The notes: a model not told the origin generated them from the letters alone. Shown: positions 27,101-36,168, numbered from the stretch's first letter. The stretch is DNA of 64,000 bases from Candidatus Thermochlorobacteriaceae bacterium (GCA_029263855.1 JAJUFC010000012.1:44242-108241); one strand, 5' to 3'. Program-made: numbers and translations.

Positions 27101-30100
27101 AGGTGCGTTAGTCGTTGCCTCTGTAAGAAGCGATGAATCATCAAGAGAGAGCGTATCGTCGAATGTGAGGTCTACTGTCGCAAGGTTTTCATGTGCTTCA
27201 TTTGGCGCAATCTCACTTGCAGGAGCAATTTCACTTTCTGGTGCAATCGCGTCGTCAAGAGTGGCTGTATCGAAGGAAAAATCCAAATCGGGCAGTTCCA
27301 ACGCGGGCGCATCTTCTTTGCTTTCCTCCAAAAGTGATTCTTCCGAAAGCGATTCTTCTAATTGAGGCGATGATAATTCAGAGTGCGCTTCAAGAGTGAG
27401 CGATGCAGAATGCGTATCGTCAGGCAAAGCATTTTGGGGCAAGGCGTCGTCCAAAAGCATTGGGCTATCAGTGAGGAATGAATCATCGATCGTATCGCTG
27501 AGTAGCATATCGTCGGGATTTTCGCCATTAGCTTTGTCGGAGAGCGACGAGAGTTGTGAAAGGTCTTGTCGTGCGGTGGGAGAATCAAGCATTTCGCCCA
27601 TTCCCGATTCATCGAGCAAGAGTTCGTTGCTGAAAGTGAGTTCGCTGATTGTGTCAAGATTTTCCGCCGAATCGAGCGTTTCTGTAAGGCTCAGAGGTTC
27701 ATTGGTGTTTACGGGCGGCTCTTGTATGTCTGATTCAAAGTCGAGCGATAGAGGTTCTGACGGAGCGAGTTCAAGAGACGTTTCCGCAAGAGGCGTTTCT
27801 GCAAGAGGCGATTCATCGAACGTAAGGTTTAAGTCAGATTCCGAAGAAAGCGTGTCGGATGTTGAGACGGAAAGAGAATCGCTTGCCAAATCGCTCACTC
27901 GCTCGTCGCTGTGCAGTGCGTCGCTTTGTAGCGATGCCGTTTCCGAAAGAAGGTCGTCTTCGGGGAGGAGCAAGTCGTCGGCATGAAAATCCAAGTCGGC
28001 ATCGGGTTGTGGCACATCTAATTTCAGGTCGTCGAGCGTTGGCGTTGAAGGCTCTTCGAGGAGCGTGAGCGCGGAGTCATCGAGCAAGAGCGAATCTTCA
28101 AAATTGGAAGAAGCATCGTCGGTAGCGTGCAAGTCAGAAGGCGCAGTAACGCTGGTGCTTTCTTCGTGAATTTCGTTTTGAAGGAGTTGTTCATCAAAAG
28201 CGGGAGCGGGTATTTCGCTTGGTTGTGTTTCAAATGATGCTGTTGGTGTTGACTGTTCAAACGAAAGTTCGCCTTCGGAAAGCGACATAACATCGTCAAG
28301 GTCGCGCGTATTGCTTGTTGGGGAAGAGGGCGGAACGAGTTCGCTGAATGTGAAGACCATGCCGTCTTCGTCTTCTTCAAGCGCGTTCAAAGACGATTTT
28401 GAGCGGAAGTGTTGGAGCAAATCGCCTGCAACCAACCCAACTGCTTCGGAGAGCGGCTCGGTGAGCGCATCGACAGGCGTATTTGAAAGTTTAGCAGTTT
28501 CCAACGTGGTGGCGAGTTCAACCAAGTTGCGTTGAGTTGAAGAAGTCAGGGCGTAAAGCAAATCGGGCGCATTCAAAAGCGATTGAAGATAAGATTGTGC
28601 TTGAAGACCAGAGGCGGAATTCGGCAGAGACAAAATAACTTGGCGCAAGAAGTTGGCGGCGCAAGTGGCGTAATCAAAAGATGAAGTGAGGTCGTGCTCC
28701 GTTGCGCGGGTTGAATCATCGGAAATCGCGTCAGATGTTTGCGCATCGCTTGAATCCAGAAACGAGAAGTCGGAAATATCAGGAAGTGGGTGGCTCGTTT
28801 CAGGTGATGCCATGTCGCTTTGTGCAGTAAGCAAAGTTTGTTCGTCGGGTACGACATCTTCAACGTCGGAAATGAACTCCGAAATGTCAGGAAGCACAGG
28901 AATCGAAGGCTCTTCATCTTTAATCGGCTCGATATGTTCTTCCAATCCTTGTAAGGCTTTTTCGGCTTCAAGCAACACAGGCGACGATTCCGCGTCGGCT
29001 ACATCAGTGGGGAATGCCTCTTGAAGCGTTTGCACAACGGCATTAACAATATCTTCTTGATGTTGAAGAAGCGTCGCCGTCGGGGTTTGATTTACCCACG
29101 ATTGACCAAGAAACTCAGCAAAGTTTTGGAAGAATGGGAGTTCGGATTGCGAAATCGCGGTAAGCACGTCGGGGTGTGCAAGCAGATTGAGCAAGTAAGT
29201 TTGAGACGCATTGGAAGCCTTCCTTGCTTGAAGCGCGCGTCTCGCTTTGCGTAGGGTGCTGTTGGCGAATTGAATGTAATCGCTTTCGGTTGGAGGTTCG
29301 ATCGAGCCTTCAAGCACAATATCTTCGGCGAACTTTTCAAGGTGAATGTTTGGAAGGGGCTCTTCTTCGGGAAGCGGCTCAGGCGTAAGCGATTCAAAGA
29401 CCTTATCAACATCTGCTGCCGAAGGCGTTGAGAGATATGATGCCATAAAGGATTGAGCGTCGTCCAATGCGAAGGTGTCGCAAAGGTGGCTGGCGATGTC
29501 GCGTATGACCGCTTCGCCAAGCGCGTCAATGGATTCTTCGTTCAAAGTTTTTGAAAACTCGATGAAATCAATAACGCCCGGAAGGGAAGCGAATAAAACC
29601 AAATCGGAGAAAACATCGGGAGACACCGCGAGTTTCGCCATCACATCGGCAATCGTTGAAGGATAAGATTTCTCGGCAACGATTTCGCGTGCGAACGACG
29701 CAATCATGTTGAAATAATTTTGAAGTGCGGGCGCGATTCGAGCTATAGGCGGGGCGGTAACCGAAGCCTGTTTCTTGACCGTTTGAGGCTTCTTGCTTGT
29801 GTCTATGGTTGTTGGAGAAAGCGATGCCAGAAGCGATAAGTTGAATCCGAAGTCGCTGTTGATGGACTCTTTGTAGTAGTGTATCTCGCGCTTGCCTTTT
29901 CGGAAAACACGCGCGTTGCGATTTGTCTTGGTCTTTTCGGCAGATGAAAAAGTTGATACTTGCGAGGGTTGCGCCGTTATTGTTGTCTCGAGCGGCGGGG
30001 CGTCTTCATAACTTTTTGAAGAAGGTATCGACGATGAAGTGTTGGAAACATACGCTCGTAGCGTATTCAAAACGGGTTCGTTGTTTTCAACCGTTGTGAG

Positions 30101-30490
30101 TAATTGGCTCAAAAAGTCAGCAGTAGAGTCAAGATTTTCTGTAAGCAGTTGATAAGTCTCATGTGCATCTGCCGAATTAGACGAAACAAGTCGCGACTTT
30201 ACATTTTCTAAAAACCCAAGAAAATCCGAGAACACTTCGAGTTGAAGTGCGGAAAGGGTTTCAATCGGTGCAGGTTCTGCGCTGAGTTGCGAAAAAAACG
30301 ACATGAAGAGTTTCGAGTGTTTGCCTTTGCGCTTTTTGAAAAGCGATTTCAAACGACCCGAAACATCTTGTATAAAAAGCTTGATAGTCGTATTCGCCTG
30401 AACTTCAGGCGTAAGGCTTGTGCGTGATACGCTTTTTGAAGATTTCTTTTTGCCTTTGGGGTTGCCCAATAAAATACCTGAACCCGTCAT
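24197..30490 (-). CDS. Giant hybrid CheA histidine kinase (HPt x2, kinase, CheW, receiver)
   Basis: A 2097-residue ChpA/PilL-type kinase. Two HPt domains (GAHTLKGSAAM, His near 1206 and 1364) are followed by a CheA dimerisation region from about 1478 (LNNLVNMSAELVISRNRL). The ATPase domain has HMVRNAIGHGIE (N box), DDGGGIP and GRGVGMDV (about 1667-1775). A CheW-like domain starts near 1810 and a C-terminal receiver near 1975 (LHADDSP, VSDLEMP Asp near 2027, NKPFDP). The N-terminal 1150 residues hold four apparent helical repeats (about 60-133, 280-340, 430-492, 630-697) in long linkers rich in Asp, Glu, Ser, Leu and Pro. It follows the chemoreceptor gene and precedes the response regulator. 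Confidence 0.93.
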   Translation of the reverse strand: MTGSGILLGNPKGKKKSSKSVSRTSLTPEVQANTTIKLFIQDVSGRLKSLFKKRKGKHSKLFMSFFSQLSAEPAPIETLSALQLEVFSDFLGFLENVKSRLVSSNSADAHETYQLLTENLDSTADFLSQLLTTVENNEPVLNTLRAYVSNTSSSIPSSKSYEDAPPLETTITAQPSQVSTFSSAEKTKTNRNARVFRKGKREIHYYKESINSDFGFNLSLLASLSPTTIDTSKKPQTVKKQASVTAPPIARIAPALQNYFNMIASFAREIVAEKSYPSTIADVMAKLAVSPDVFSDLVLFASLPGVIDFIEFSKTLNEESIDALGEAVIRDIASHLCDTFALDDAQSFMASYLSTPSAADVDKVFESLTPEPLPEEEPLPNIHLEKFAEDIVLEGSIEPPTESDYIQFANSTLRKARRALQARKASNASQTYLLNLLAHPDVLTAISQSELPFFQNFAEFLGQSWVNQTPTATLLQHQEDIVNAVVQTLQEAFPTDVADAESSPVLLEAEKALQGLEEHIEPIKDEEPSIPVLPDISEFISDVEDVVPDEQTLLTAQSDMASPETSHPLPDISDFSFLDSSDAQTSDAISDDSTRATEHDLTSSFDYATCAANFLRQVILSLPNSASGLQAQSYLQSLLNAPDLLYALTSSTQRNLVELATTLETAKLSNTPVDALTEPLSEAVGLVAGDLLQHFRSKSSLNALEEDEDGMVFTFSELVPPSSPTSNTRDLDDVMSLSEGELSFEQSTPTASFETQPSEIPAPAFDEQLLQNEIHEESTSVTAPSDLHATDDASSNFEDSLLLDDSALTLLEEPSTPTLDDLKLDVPQPDADLDFHADDLLLPEDDLLSETASLQSDALHSDERVSDLASDSLSVSTSDTLSSESDLNLTFDESPLAETPLAETSLELAPSEPLSLDFESDIQEPPVNTNEPLSLTETLDSAENLDTISELTFSNELLLDESGMGEMLDSPTARQDLSQLSSLSDKANGENPDDMLLSDTIDDSFLTDSPMLLDDALPQNALPDDTHSASLTLEAHSELSSPQLEESLSEESLLEESKEDAPALELPDLDFSFDTATLDDAIAPESEIAPASEIAPNEAHENLATVDLTFDDTLSLDDSSLLTEATTNAPAEIQSKSMSSSDFLKHESYESELAPIGDFQLDELQQIFLDEAREYLEKLSADILELDKFAGTAQPDLINRALRGAHTLKGSAAMVNLNNIRDLGHKMEDCLQVVRDNNLKVPRPLLDVCLKSIDAIGVMVENFRRTGEDRFTKSQPLMDLFIAYTKQLQETGEIKDTNVTLTATPVASEAAEEATDFQPDELQQIFLDEANEYLEKLNADMLELEKVAGTVQPELVNRVLRGAHTLKGSAAMVNLKNISELAHKMEDCLQVVRDNNLKVPRPLLDILFKSCDAIGTMLKKFRSTGKDALDVSRYIAVLKEYMTQLQQTGEVKTALSLEAAPVQVEAQPAPKQKAFTEETVRIDIRSLNNLVNMSAELVISRNRLTNELAGVTRLINKFMKERNHLAQVNKKILTTIQKNAGERADTNAGFSDILKEFSETEFDRFSDLDIISRDVRSAMLNLDETINELRGLSSILGQNVVKVSGIANDLNREIVGMRMVPMRQMYTRFQRSFRDIAKGEGKEIIFNTEGEDTKLDKSVMEEIVEPVLHMVRNAIGHGIEKPETRLANGKPAEGTLTIRAYQKGSRVILEIEDDGGGIPVEKVKAKAVRQGLISQEEADAMPASKATELIFLPGFSTAEKITELSGRGVGMDVVKNTIRQLKGTVTVETREGKGTKFIISLPITLAINQALLVSASEHIYAVPLELVLETLSVSSDYLMTDEDGNKTISIRGEEYEFRYLNELLGYSIEALEYKTMHSVVVIGLDDRKVAVAVEKLIGKEEIVVKSLGRHLRNVRGIIGATILGDGQVVVILDIEYLLRPIGERGEDVHIEALPASEEEPQEIHPTITKRKRKSAKITVLHADDSPSVRKYVQSVLKGANIEVISADDGLNALNRLTQPNANIDLIVSDLEMPRMNGFEFVTEVRKMDAYKDIPFIIVTARAGDKHRRTGLELGANAFLNKPFDPSQLIETIESYIA

Positions 30491-30609
30491 GATCTGCTTT
30501 GTCCATTTGGTTGCTGTAATCGGCGATATGTCGTTACGATTGTCTTATGCGACGAGGCGTTGCGAAATATCAGTGCGCCGCTGTTGCTGATATGGTCTTC
30601 AGTATGATG

Positions 30610-30617
30610 CAAATGTA
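30610..30617 (-). promoter_or_regulatory. Candidate internal promoter -7 element before cheA-like gene
   Basis: TACATTTG on the minus strand matches TAnnTTTG and lies about 120 bases before the kinase start, in the 178-base gap after the chemoreceptor gene. The nearest TTG is 14 bases upstream, below the usual spacing. An internal promoter is plausible, not shown. Confidence 0.35.
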
Positions 30618-30620
30618 AGT

Positions 30621-30645
30621 GCTTTCAAGCGCAAACGCTGAAAGC
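30621..30645. promoter_or_regulatory. Strong hairpin between chemoreceptor and kinase genes
   Basis: GCTTTC-A-AGCG, loop CAAA, CGCT-GAAAGC: ten base pairs with a single bulged base. No T run follows in either direction, so it is not a textbook terminator. It may limit read-through from the chemoreceptor gene or set 3'-end processing. Confidence 0.5.
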
Positions 30646-30668
30646 GGCGTGCTTATGAAAGTACTTGG

Positions 30669-33245
30669 TTATTTGAGATTAACATTTCCAAAACCAGATA
30701 GGTCATCTTCCACAAACAAGTCGTTACTGGTTTTGAACGGAGACGACGATTCCGAAAGCATTTTCTTTTCGTTATCGTTGCCATTGCTAAGCATCATGTC
30801 GTTAGCAGAATCGAGCATGGCATCGCCGATTTTCTGAATGCCGGACGATGGAATTTTGAAGCGAGAAACCGAGCGAGCAAGCTGCTGCGTAATCGCGTTC
30901 AAACGCATGGCAAGTTGCGCCGATTGCTTAGAGCCGTTGAGCGACTGTTTGGCGATTTGGCTTACTTCGGTCATAGCAGACACAACGCCCGAAGAGGCGA
31001 CGTCTTGTTGTTTCGCCGCGAGCGAGATTTCTTGGATAAGTTCGGTGGATTGTTGAACCACGCTTTGAATTTCAACGAGTGCGCGAGAAGCGGAGTCGGC
31101 GAGTTTCGTGCCGCGCTCCACTTCGAGCGTTCCGCGTTCCATCGCGGACACGGCGTCTTGGGTTTCGGATTGAATCGTTTGCACAAGTTGGGAAATGTCG
31201 TTAGTGGCTTTGGTGGCGCGTTCAGCCAGTTCGCGCACTTGGTCAGCAACGACGGCAAAACCGCGTCCTGCGTCGCCAGCGCGCGCCGCTTCAATCGTCG
31301 CGTTCAAAGCAAGAAGGTTCGTTTGGTTGGCGATGTCTTCAATGGTTTGAACGATTTTAGAAATTTCAAGCGACGATTCTCCAAGCGATTTAATTTTTTG
31401 CGAAGAGTCTTGCACGGTTGCACGAATACGTTTCATACCTTCAATTGTTTCCATAACGGTATTACCGCCAGTTTGCGCGACCTGCGTGGCGCGTTGTGCC
31501 GCTTCCGAAGCCGAGTCTGCGTTCATCGCAACTTGACGAATTGACGCCGCCATTTCCTCGACCGCTGCCGACGCATTGGCAACCTGAACGGATTGCTCTT
31601 CTGCCCCGCGTGCCATTTGTTCGGTTGCTGCAAGAATTTCCGATGCCGCATCGCCTACTTGCAACGCCGCCCCTTGAACTTCGCGAATGAGGTTTCCGAG
31701 GTCGACGACCATCAGGTTGAACGAGTCGGCGAGCGCGCCTAATGCGCCTTCGGTAACAACGGCGCGCTGAGTAAAATCACCTTCGGCGGAGTTCGACACC
31801 ACTATCAGCAAATCGGTTAGCTGCTTTTGAATCGCATCTCTGGCAGTTTCGGTATCGACGAGCGCGGAAAGACGGCGAATCATTTCGTTGAATTGATTAG
31901 CGACTTCTTCAAACTCGTCGCCTGTGGTGAGGGTTGCGCGTGCGTTAAAGTCGCCTGAAAGCACACTGTCGGTAAGCGATTTTATCTCGCCGAGCGAAGT
32001 AAGTATCTCACCGCCTTGACGAGCTGAAAAATAAAATGCCAATCCGATGCCTGCGCCGATGAACAAAAGAGAAATCACAATACTCCAAAAAATCAATCCA
32101 CCATTTGAAGCAATCAACGATTCCGTCGAGGAAAGGTAAAAACTTTGGTCGGAAGACAAACACAACGCGCCCAAAACTTGTCCTGAACTGTTTTGCAGGG
32201 CAGTGTAATAACTATAAGCTTTTGCGGCGACATTGTTGTCTCCTTTAACGAAAGCGAATTTTTCGGCAGGAATGCGTTGCCATGTTTCTTGTGGAATTTT
32301 GTAGCTCAATGCTGAACCGCCGCTTTGCGTTTGTTCCGACGTTGAAACGCGCACGTCGCCAATCGTGATAGACGGGCGGACAGTTTCGCGAGAGATGAGA
32401 GAACTGAACTCGCGCAAAACCACGCGGTCGTTTCGATTGATCATTTTTGCGGCAATCACACAGCCAATTGTTCTGCCATCGTTTGCATAAATCGGCTGAA
32501 TCGTGGTGAGCATCAATCCGTTATCTTCTTTGCCTGCGTTTTCGCCTAGACTTGAACCATCGACACGTGCTTGGTCGGCGAGTGTGCTTCTGCCCGCAAC
32601 CGTAACATTGCTTACAGCGTTGGCGGCTGTAACAGGCTCTTCCATCAAAAGCGATGCAGGGAAAAGTTCAACTGACGATGTGGTTTGACCGCGAAAAGCC
32701 GCTTCGCAAAGCCGTTTGAGCGGAATGAAATTAGGGTTGGGTGTAGTTTGTTTGAAGTCTTTGAAATAAACATCGCCGAATTTGGTTGGCGTTGAGCCGC
32801 GTAGAATCACTGTGCCGTCAAGTCCCACAAAGGTCATCATGCTCAGCGAGAGCGAAGACATGACTTCGGCAGAAGATTTCTGCAAATCTTCTCGAACGGC
32901 TTGAAGCATTTGTTCATCGGCTTTCTTGGGCGGAAAAACGAGCGTCGTAAAACCTGAAACATATCGCGGCGATGTAACTGCGTTGGCAACTTCGCTTTGC
33001 AAGAGCGCGAGTTGATTGTTAACGACGTTCTTAAAAATTTGAGACTGCTCAGCAATGCGTGACTGCGCAACGCGCTCTGCATCTTCCATCGCTTGCTCGG
33101 CTTGCTGACTATTGTAGACACCGATGACAATCAAAAAAATGATTCCACAAAGGAAAACGGGCACAGCCGCGGCGATGAGGAAATCGCGCAACAGTTTTGA
33201 ACGAATCCCAATTCTTGAAAATTGTATCGAGGTTGACTCTGCCAT
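30669..33245 (-). CDS. Transmembrane methyl-accepting chemotaxis protein
   Basis: An 858-residue chemoreceptor. Membrane helix 1 (about 18-42) precedes a roughly 340-residue periplasmic sensory domain that may be of Cache type. Helix 2 is near 384-408. HAMP ([20 protein letters not shown]) and a second HAMP-like segment ([19 protein letters not shown]) resemble the PilJ arrangement. The signalling domain has the conserved tip [18 protein letters not shown] and [15 protein letters not shown]. There is no C-terminal CheR-docking pentapeptide. It is the first gene of the chemosensory-GTPase block; the ligand is unknown. Confidence 0.93.
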   Translation of the reverse strand: MAESTSIQFSRIGIRSKLLRDFLIAAAVPVFLCGIIFLIVIGVYNSQQAEQAMEDAERVAQSRIAEQSQIFKNVVNNQLALLQSEVANAVTSPRYVSGFTTLVFPPKKADEQMLQAVREDLQKSSAEVMSSLSLSMMTFVGLDGTVILRGSTPTKFGDVYFKDFKQTTPNPNFIPLKRLCEAAFRGQTTSSVELFPASLLMEEPVTAANAVSNVTVAGRSTLADQARVDGSSLGENAGKEDNGLMLTTIQPIYANDGRTIGCVIAAKMINRNDRVVLREFSSLISRETVRPSITIGDVRVSTSEQTQSGGSALSYKIPQETWQRIPAEKFAFVKGDNNVAAKAYSYYTALQNSSGQVLGALCLSSDQSFYLSSTESLIASNGGLIFWSIVISLLFIGAGIGLAFYFSARQGGEILTSLGEIKSLTDSVLSGDFNARATLTTGDEFEEVANQFNEMIRRLSALVDTETARDAIQKQLTDLLIVVSNSAEGDFTQRAVVTEGALGALADSFNLMVVDLGNLIREVQGAALQVGDAASEILAATEQMARGAEEQSVQVANASAAVEEMAASIRQVAMNADSASEAAQRATQVAQTGGNTVMETIEGMKRIRATVQDSSQKIKSLGESSLEISKIVQTIEDIANQTNLLALNATIEAARAGDAGRGFAVVADQVRELAERATKATNDISQLVQTIQSETQDAVSAMERGTLEVERGTKLADSASRALVEIQSVVQQSTELIQEISLAAKQQDVASSGVVSAMTEVSQIAKQSLNGSKQSAQLAMRLNAITQQLARSVSRFKIPSSGIQKIGDAMLDSANDMMLSNGNDNEKKMLSESSSPFKTSNDLFVEDDLSGFGNVNLK

Positions 33246-33413
33246 ATGTTGTTCCTATTTTGTCGTGGTGCGATAAAAGTAAAAAATCTGCTTGAACGAA
33301 ATTGGCGGAATTTATCACAATTTTGCAGAAAATCAATTTATCGTCTCAATTTACAATCAACAACACGAGCCCATTTATATCACCAATTTATAATACCATT
33401 AAAAGGACCAATC

Positions 33414-33878
33414 ATGCCTGAATCTGTTTGGGATTATCCACGACCGCCAAAGTTGGAGCGAACTTCAAAATTAGTGCGCGTCGAGTTTGCAGGAGTCGTG
33501 ATTGCCGAAACGCGCAACGCACTCCGACTCCTTGAAACCTCCCACCCGCCTACCTACTACATTCCCAAGCAAGACGTAAAGACCGATTATTTCGTGCTCA
33601 CAACGCAATCAACCTTTTGCGAGTTCAAAGGGCGCGCGGCTTATTGGACGATTAAAGTTGATGAAAGAAAGTCGGAAAATGCCGCATGGAGTTACCCGAA
33701 CCCGCCAAAGCAGTATGAAGCCTTAAAAGCATGCTTTGCATTTTATGCGAGCCGCGTTGATGCGTGCTTCGTCGAGGGCGAGCGTGCGAGGGCGCAGAAG
33801 GGGGATTTCTATGGCGGCTGGATTACTTCCGACCTTGTCGGTCCGTTCAAAGGTGAGCGCGGAACAGAAGGCTGGTAG
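33414..33878 (+). CDS. DUF427 domain protein
   Basis: A 154-residue protein with the complete DUF427 pattern: ESVWDYPRPPKLE, LETSHPPTYYIP, TFCEFKGRAAYW, AAWSYPNPP, FYASRVDACFVEGE and FYGGWITSDLVGPFKG. The family is widespread and has no settled function. The ATG is preceded by AAAAGGA at good spacing, which decides this start over an in-frame ATG far upstream. The gene is divergent from the chemoreceptor and convergent with fbp (10 bases between stops), so it is probably a single-gene unit. Confidence 0.9.
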   Translation: MPESVWDYPRPPKLERTSKLVRVEFAGVVIAETRNALRLLETSHPPTYYIPKQDVKTDYFVLTTQSTFCEFKGRAAYWTIKVDERKSENAAWSYPNPPKQYEALKACFAFYASRVDACFVEGERARAQKGDFYGGWITSDLVGPFKGERGTEGW

Positions 33879-33888
33879 TCCAATCAAG

Positions 33889-34971
33889 TTATTTTACCAA
33901 CAGCGATTCGGCTTTTTTGACTTCGGCAAGCATTTTCGGAATCAGTTCCGTATCGTGCTCCAATTCGCGAAGTCCTTGCTCAAACTCTTCGGCGATTTTG
34001 ACATCTTCTTCGCTTCCGATGAAAAGCGGCGTGCGTTGGTGCAATTCTTCGGGTTCAATGTCCAAAATGCGTCGATAGCCGTCGGTGGCTCTGCCGCCCG
34101 CTTGTTCGCATACGAAAGCGAGCGGATTGGCTTCGTAGAGAAGACGCAACTTTCCGTTTGGAGCTTTTTTCGTGCGCGGATAAATGAAAATCCCGCCGTA
34201 AAGCAAGTTGCGATGAAAGTCGGCGACGAGTGAGCCGACATAGCGCGCAGAGTAGGGGCGGTTGGTGGCTTTATCTTCTTGTTGGAGATACTTGATGTAT
34301 TTCTTGACGCCGTCAAAAAAGTATCGGTAGTAGCCTTCGTTCATCGAGTAAATTTTGCCGCGCTTCGGGGTCGTGATGTTTTCGTGCGAGAGCAAAAACT
34401 CACCAATGGTGGGGTCTAAGGTGAATCCGTGAACGCCTTGTCCGGTTGTATAAACCAGCATCACCGATGAGCCATAAATGACATACCCAGCGGCAACTTG
34501 TTGCACGCCTTTTTGCAAACAATCTTGAAGCGAACCCGGTCCGCTCGTCGGGTCAGAGATACGTTTGTAGATTGAAAAAATCGTTCCAACGCCTACATTC
34601 GCATCAATGTTTGAAGAGCCGTCGAGTGGGTCGAAAAGCAACACATATTTCCCTGACGTTTTGCCTTCGGGCGGTGTGATAATGCCTTCGCATTCTTCTG
34701 AACCCATGACCGCAAATCGGCCATGGTGCCCAATCGCTTGAATGAACTTTTCGTTGGCGAACACGTCCAACTTTTTGACTTCCTCTCCCTGAACGTTCAT
34801 TGAGCCATGCGCCCCGAGAATGTCGACTAATCCCGCACGAATGACTTCACGGCGAACGAGTTTCGCCGCAAACGTAACATCTGCCAAAAGCTGGGAAAAC
34901 TCACCCGTTGCCGAAGGATACTTCTTCTGCTGTTCAATGATGTGCCGCTCAATTGTGATAAGTTCCGTCAT
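33889..34971 (-). CDS. fbp: Fructose-1,6-bisphosphatase class 1
   Basis: This enzyme hydrolyses fructose 1,6-bisphosphate to fructose 6-phosphate in gluconeogenesis and, in autotrophs, in carbon fixation cycles. The 360-residue protein shows the metal and substrate motifs [21 protein letters not shown] and, further on, [20 protein letters not shown] and [20 protein letters not shown] is the conserved C-terminal metal-ligand segment. GGAGAAACC precedes the ATG. The length is slightly above the common 330-340 because of a C-terminal helix. Confidence 0.96.
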   Translation of the reverse strand: MTELITIERHIIEQQKKYPSATGEFSQLLADVTFAAKLVRREVIRAGLVDILGAHGSMNVQGEEVKKLDVFANEKFIQAIGHHGRFAVMGSEECEGIITPPEGKTSGKYVLLFDPLDGSSNIDANVGVGTIFSIYKRISDPTSGPGSLQDCLQKGVQQVAAGYVIYGSSVMLVYTTGQGVHGFTLDPTIGEFLLSHENITTPKRGKIYSMNEGYYRYFFDGVKKYIKYLQQEDKATNRPYSARYVGSLVADFHRNLLYGGIFIYPRTKKAPNGKLRLLYEANPLAFVCEQAGGRATDGYRRILDIEPEELHQRTPLFIGSEEDVKIAEEFEQGLRELEHDTELIPKMLAEVKKAESLLVK

Positions 34972-35271
34972 GGTTTCTCCGTTGTCAATGTTTGGAATAG
35001 AATGTTTCTCAAAACGAATTTACAGATTTCACTAACAATGGCAAATGCGAATGCGAAGATTTTCAAAAGCATTTCGCACAAAAACTCAATCTGCAATTAA
35101 GTGAGGCAAATGTGCGTAGCCGAGGAAATTGTGGGTAGGCGAAATATAAGGCGGAAAAACAACGCAAAGTCTCACACGAAGAGCGTGCTGATGCTCTGAT
35201 GTCGGCACGGAAGCCTTGAAAATAGCTCGAGACGATACGCGCTTAGAAAAAGAAATAAGCGAGTAAAAAAA

Positions 35272-35302
35272 TTTGTAGTAGAAAAAAAGAGTTTTATATT
35301 CG
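35272..35302 (+). promoter_or_regulatory. Candidate promoter for the lysine-rich protein gene
   Basis: TTTG, 19-base spacer, TATATTCG: one mismatch from the Bacteroidota consensus TTTG-N19-21-TAnnTTTG. It implies a leader of about 95 bases containing the 17-bp tandem repeat. Confidence 0.45.
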
Positions 35303-35320
35303 TGTAATTTAACTTTTAGA

Positions 35321-35356
35321 AAATCAAACTGTCTAAAAAATCAAACTGTCTAAAAA
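35321..35356 (+). repeat. 17-bp tandem repeat in the leader
   Basis: TCAAACTGTC at 35324 recurs exactly 17 bases later, flanked each time by A-rich sequence. It would lie in the 5' untranslated region of the downstream gene. Confidence 0.7.
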
Positions 35357-35403
35357 TTCAAATTCATATAAACAACAATAAACAAAACCTAAAAAGCACT
35401 AAA

Positions 35404-36105
35404 ATGGCAGGATACAAGCAAATTGCACATCTTCTCCCCGAAATTTTGGAAACGGCAGATAAAGCCGGACAGATGCGCGAAGAAGTTCTGCGTGCACTCA
35501 TTGACCATGCACTTGCAAACGTCGGCGCAAGTAGCCCTGCGCCTGTCGCCTCAACTGAAACGATGGAAAAGGAGACTAAGAAGCAAAAAAAAAGAGGACC
35601 GAAAGCCAAAGCCGTAAAAGCAAGTGAAGAGGAGACAGGAAAAGAAAAAAAGAAAAAAAAAAGAAAAAGTAGCGATGCAAAATTAGAACGAAATGTAGGC
35701 GAGGCAGTCCCGATTGTAGAAATCGGAGAACTTCCGTTTGAAAATGTGGGTGAGTTTATGGGAAAATATCAAGTTTCGCCCGACGCACTGAAAAAATTAT
35801 ACGGCTACACCGAACAAGGCATCGTCGGAAAATACGTGGAACTCAGAACAAGCAAAAAGTCTGAAGCCCAAGTCAATGCATCGCTTCTCAGAACGGTCGC
35901 TAATGCTCTTGCAAATGGCTCTTTCAGCGCGTCAATAGACGAAATCAAGCAAGAGTTCAAAGAGTTCGGCATTTTAGATACGAACATCAAGGTGAATTTA
36001 GAACGTCGTCAAAATCTATTCAGCGTCCTTGACCTGAAAGAAAAAATTGAACTCAGTGAAGAAGGCAAACAAGCCGTTGCAGAACTCATCAAAAGCTACG
36101 AATAA
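35404..36105 (+). CDS. Lysine-rich protein of unknown function
   Basis: A 233-residue protein I do not recognise. Three parts are visible. Residues 1-45 form a predicted helical segment (IAHLLPEILETADKAGQMRE). Residues 50-92 form a low-complexity tract dominated by Lys, Glu and Ala, including runs of five or six Lys. The C-terminal domain from about 100 has an N-terminal strand-helix part (VGEFMGKYQVSPDALKKLYG) and an end (IDEIKQEFKEFGILDTNIK, then IELSEEGKQAVAELI) that resembles a winged helix. The basic tract suggests nucleic-acid binding. It has its own candidate promoter and a terminator, so it is probably monocistronic. Confidence 0.75.
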   Translation: MAGYKQIAHLLPEILETADKAGQMREEVLRALIDHALANVGASSPAPVASTETMEKETKKQKKRGPKAKAVKASEEETGKEKKKKKRKSSDAKLERNVGEAVPIVEIGELPFENVGEFMGKYQVSPDALKKLYGYTEQGIVGKYVELRTSKKSEAQVNASLLRTVANALANGSFSASIDEIKQEFKEFGILDTNIKVNLERRQNLFSVLDLKEKIELSEEGKQAVAELIKSYE

Positions 36106-36133
36106 GCAAGATTGAACGATATTTGAAGCGTTC

Positions 36134-36164
36134 TTGACAGTCTTAGCCATAAACCTTATCTTTG
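36134..36164 (+). promoter_or_regulatory. Bacteroidota-type promoter upstream of recJ
   Basis: TTGACA, then a perfect TATCTTTG 20 bases after the TTG. Transcription would start near 36171, inside the following hairpin, and continue into recJ about 105 bases downstream. Confidence 0.55.
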
Positions 36165-36168
36165 CATC

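Larger units (their letters stand above)
34972..35403. other. 432-bp noncoding region upstream of the lysine-rich protein
   Basis: No convincing reading frame on either strand. It contains a weak hairpin (GTGCTGA/TCGGCAC around 35186-35208, one wobble pair), an A/T-rich second half with a promoter-like pair and a 17-bp tandem repeat, both listed separately. The region also holds the fbp promoter on the minus strand. I recognise no known structured RNA in it. Confidence 0.5.

Noticed and set aside
27396..27986. 196-codon Ser-rich plus-strand frame
   Set aside because: Antisense shadow of the acidic low-complexity linker of the CheA; Ser codons arise from the complement of the Asp/Glu/Ser repeats.
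34972..35403. Structured noncoding RNA such as tmRNA, 6S or RNase P RNA
   Set aside because: Only one weak hairpin with a wobble pair; none of the conserved cores of those RNAs is visible.
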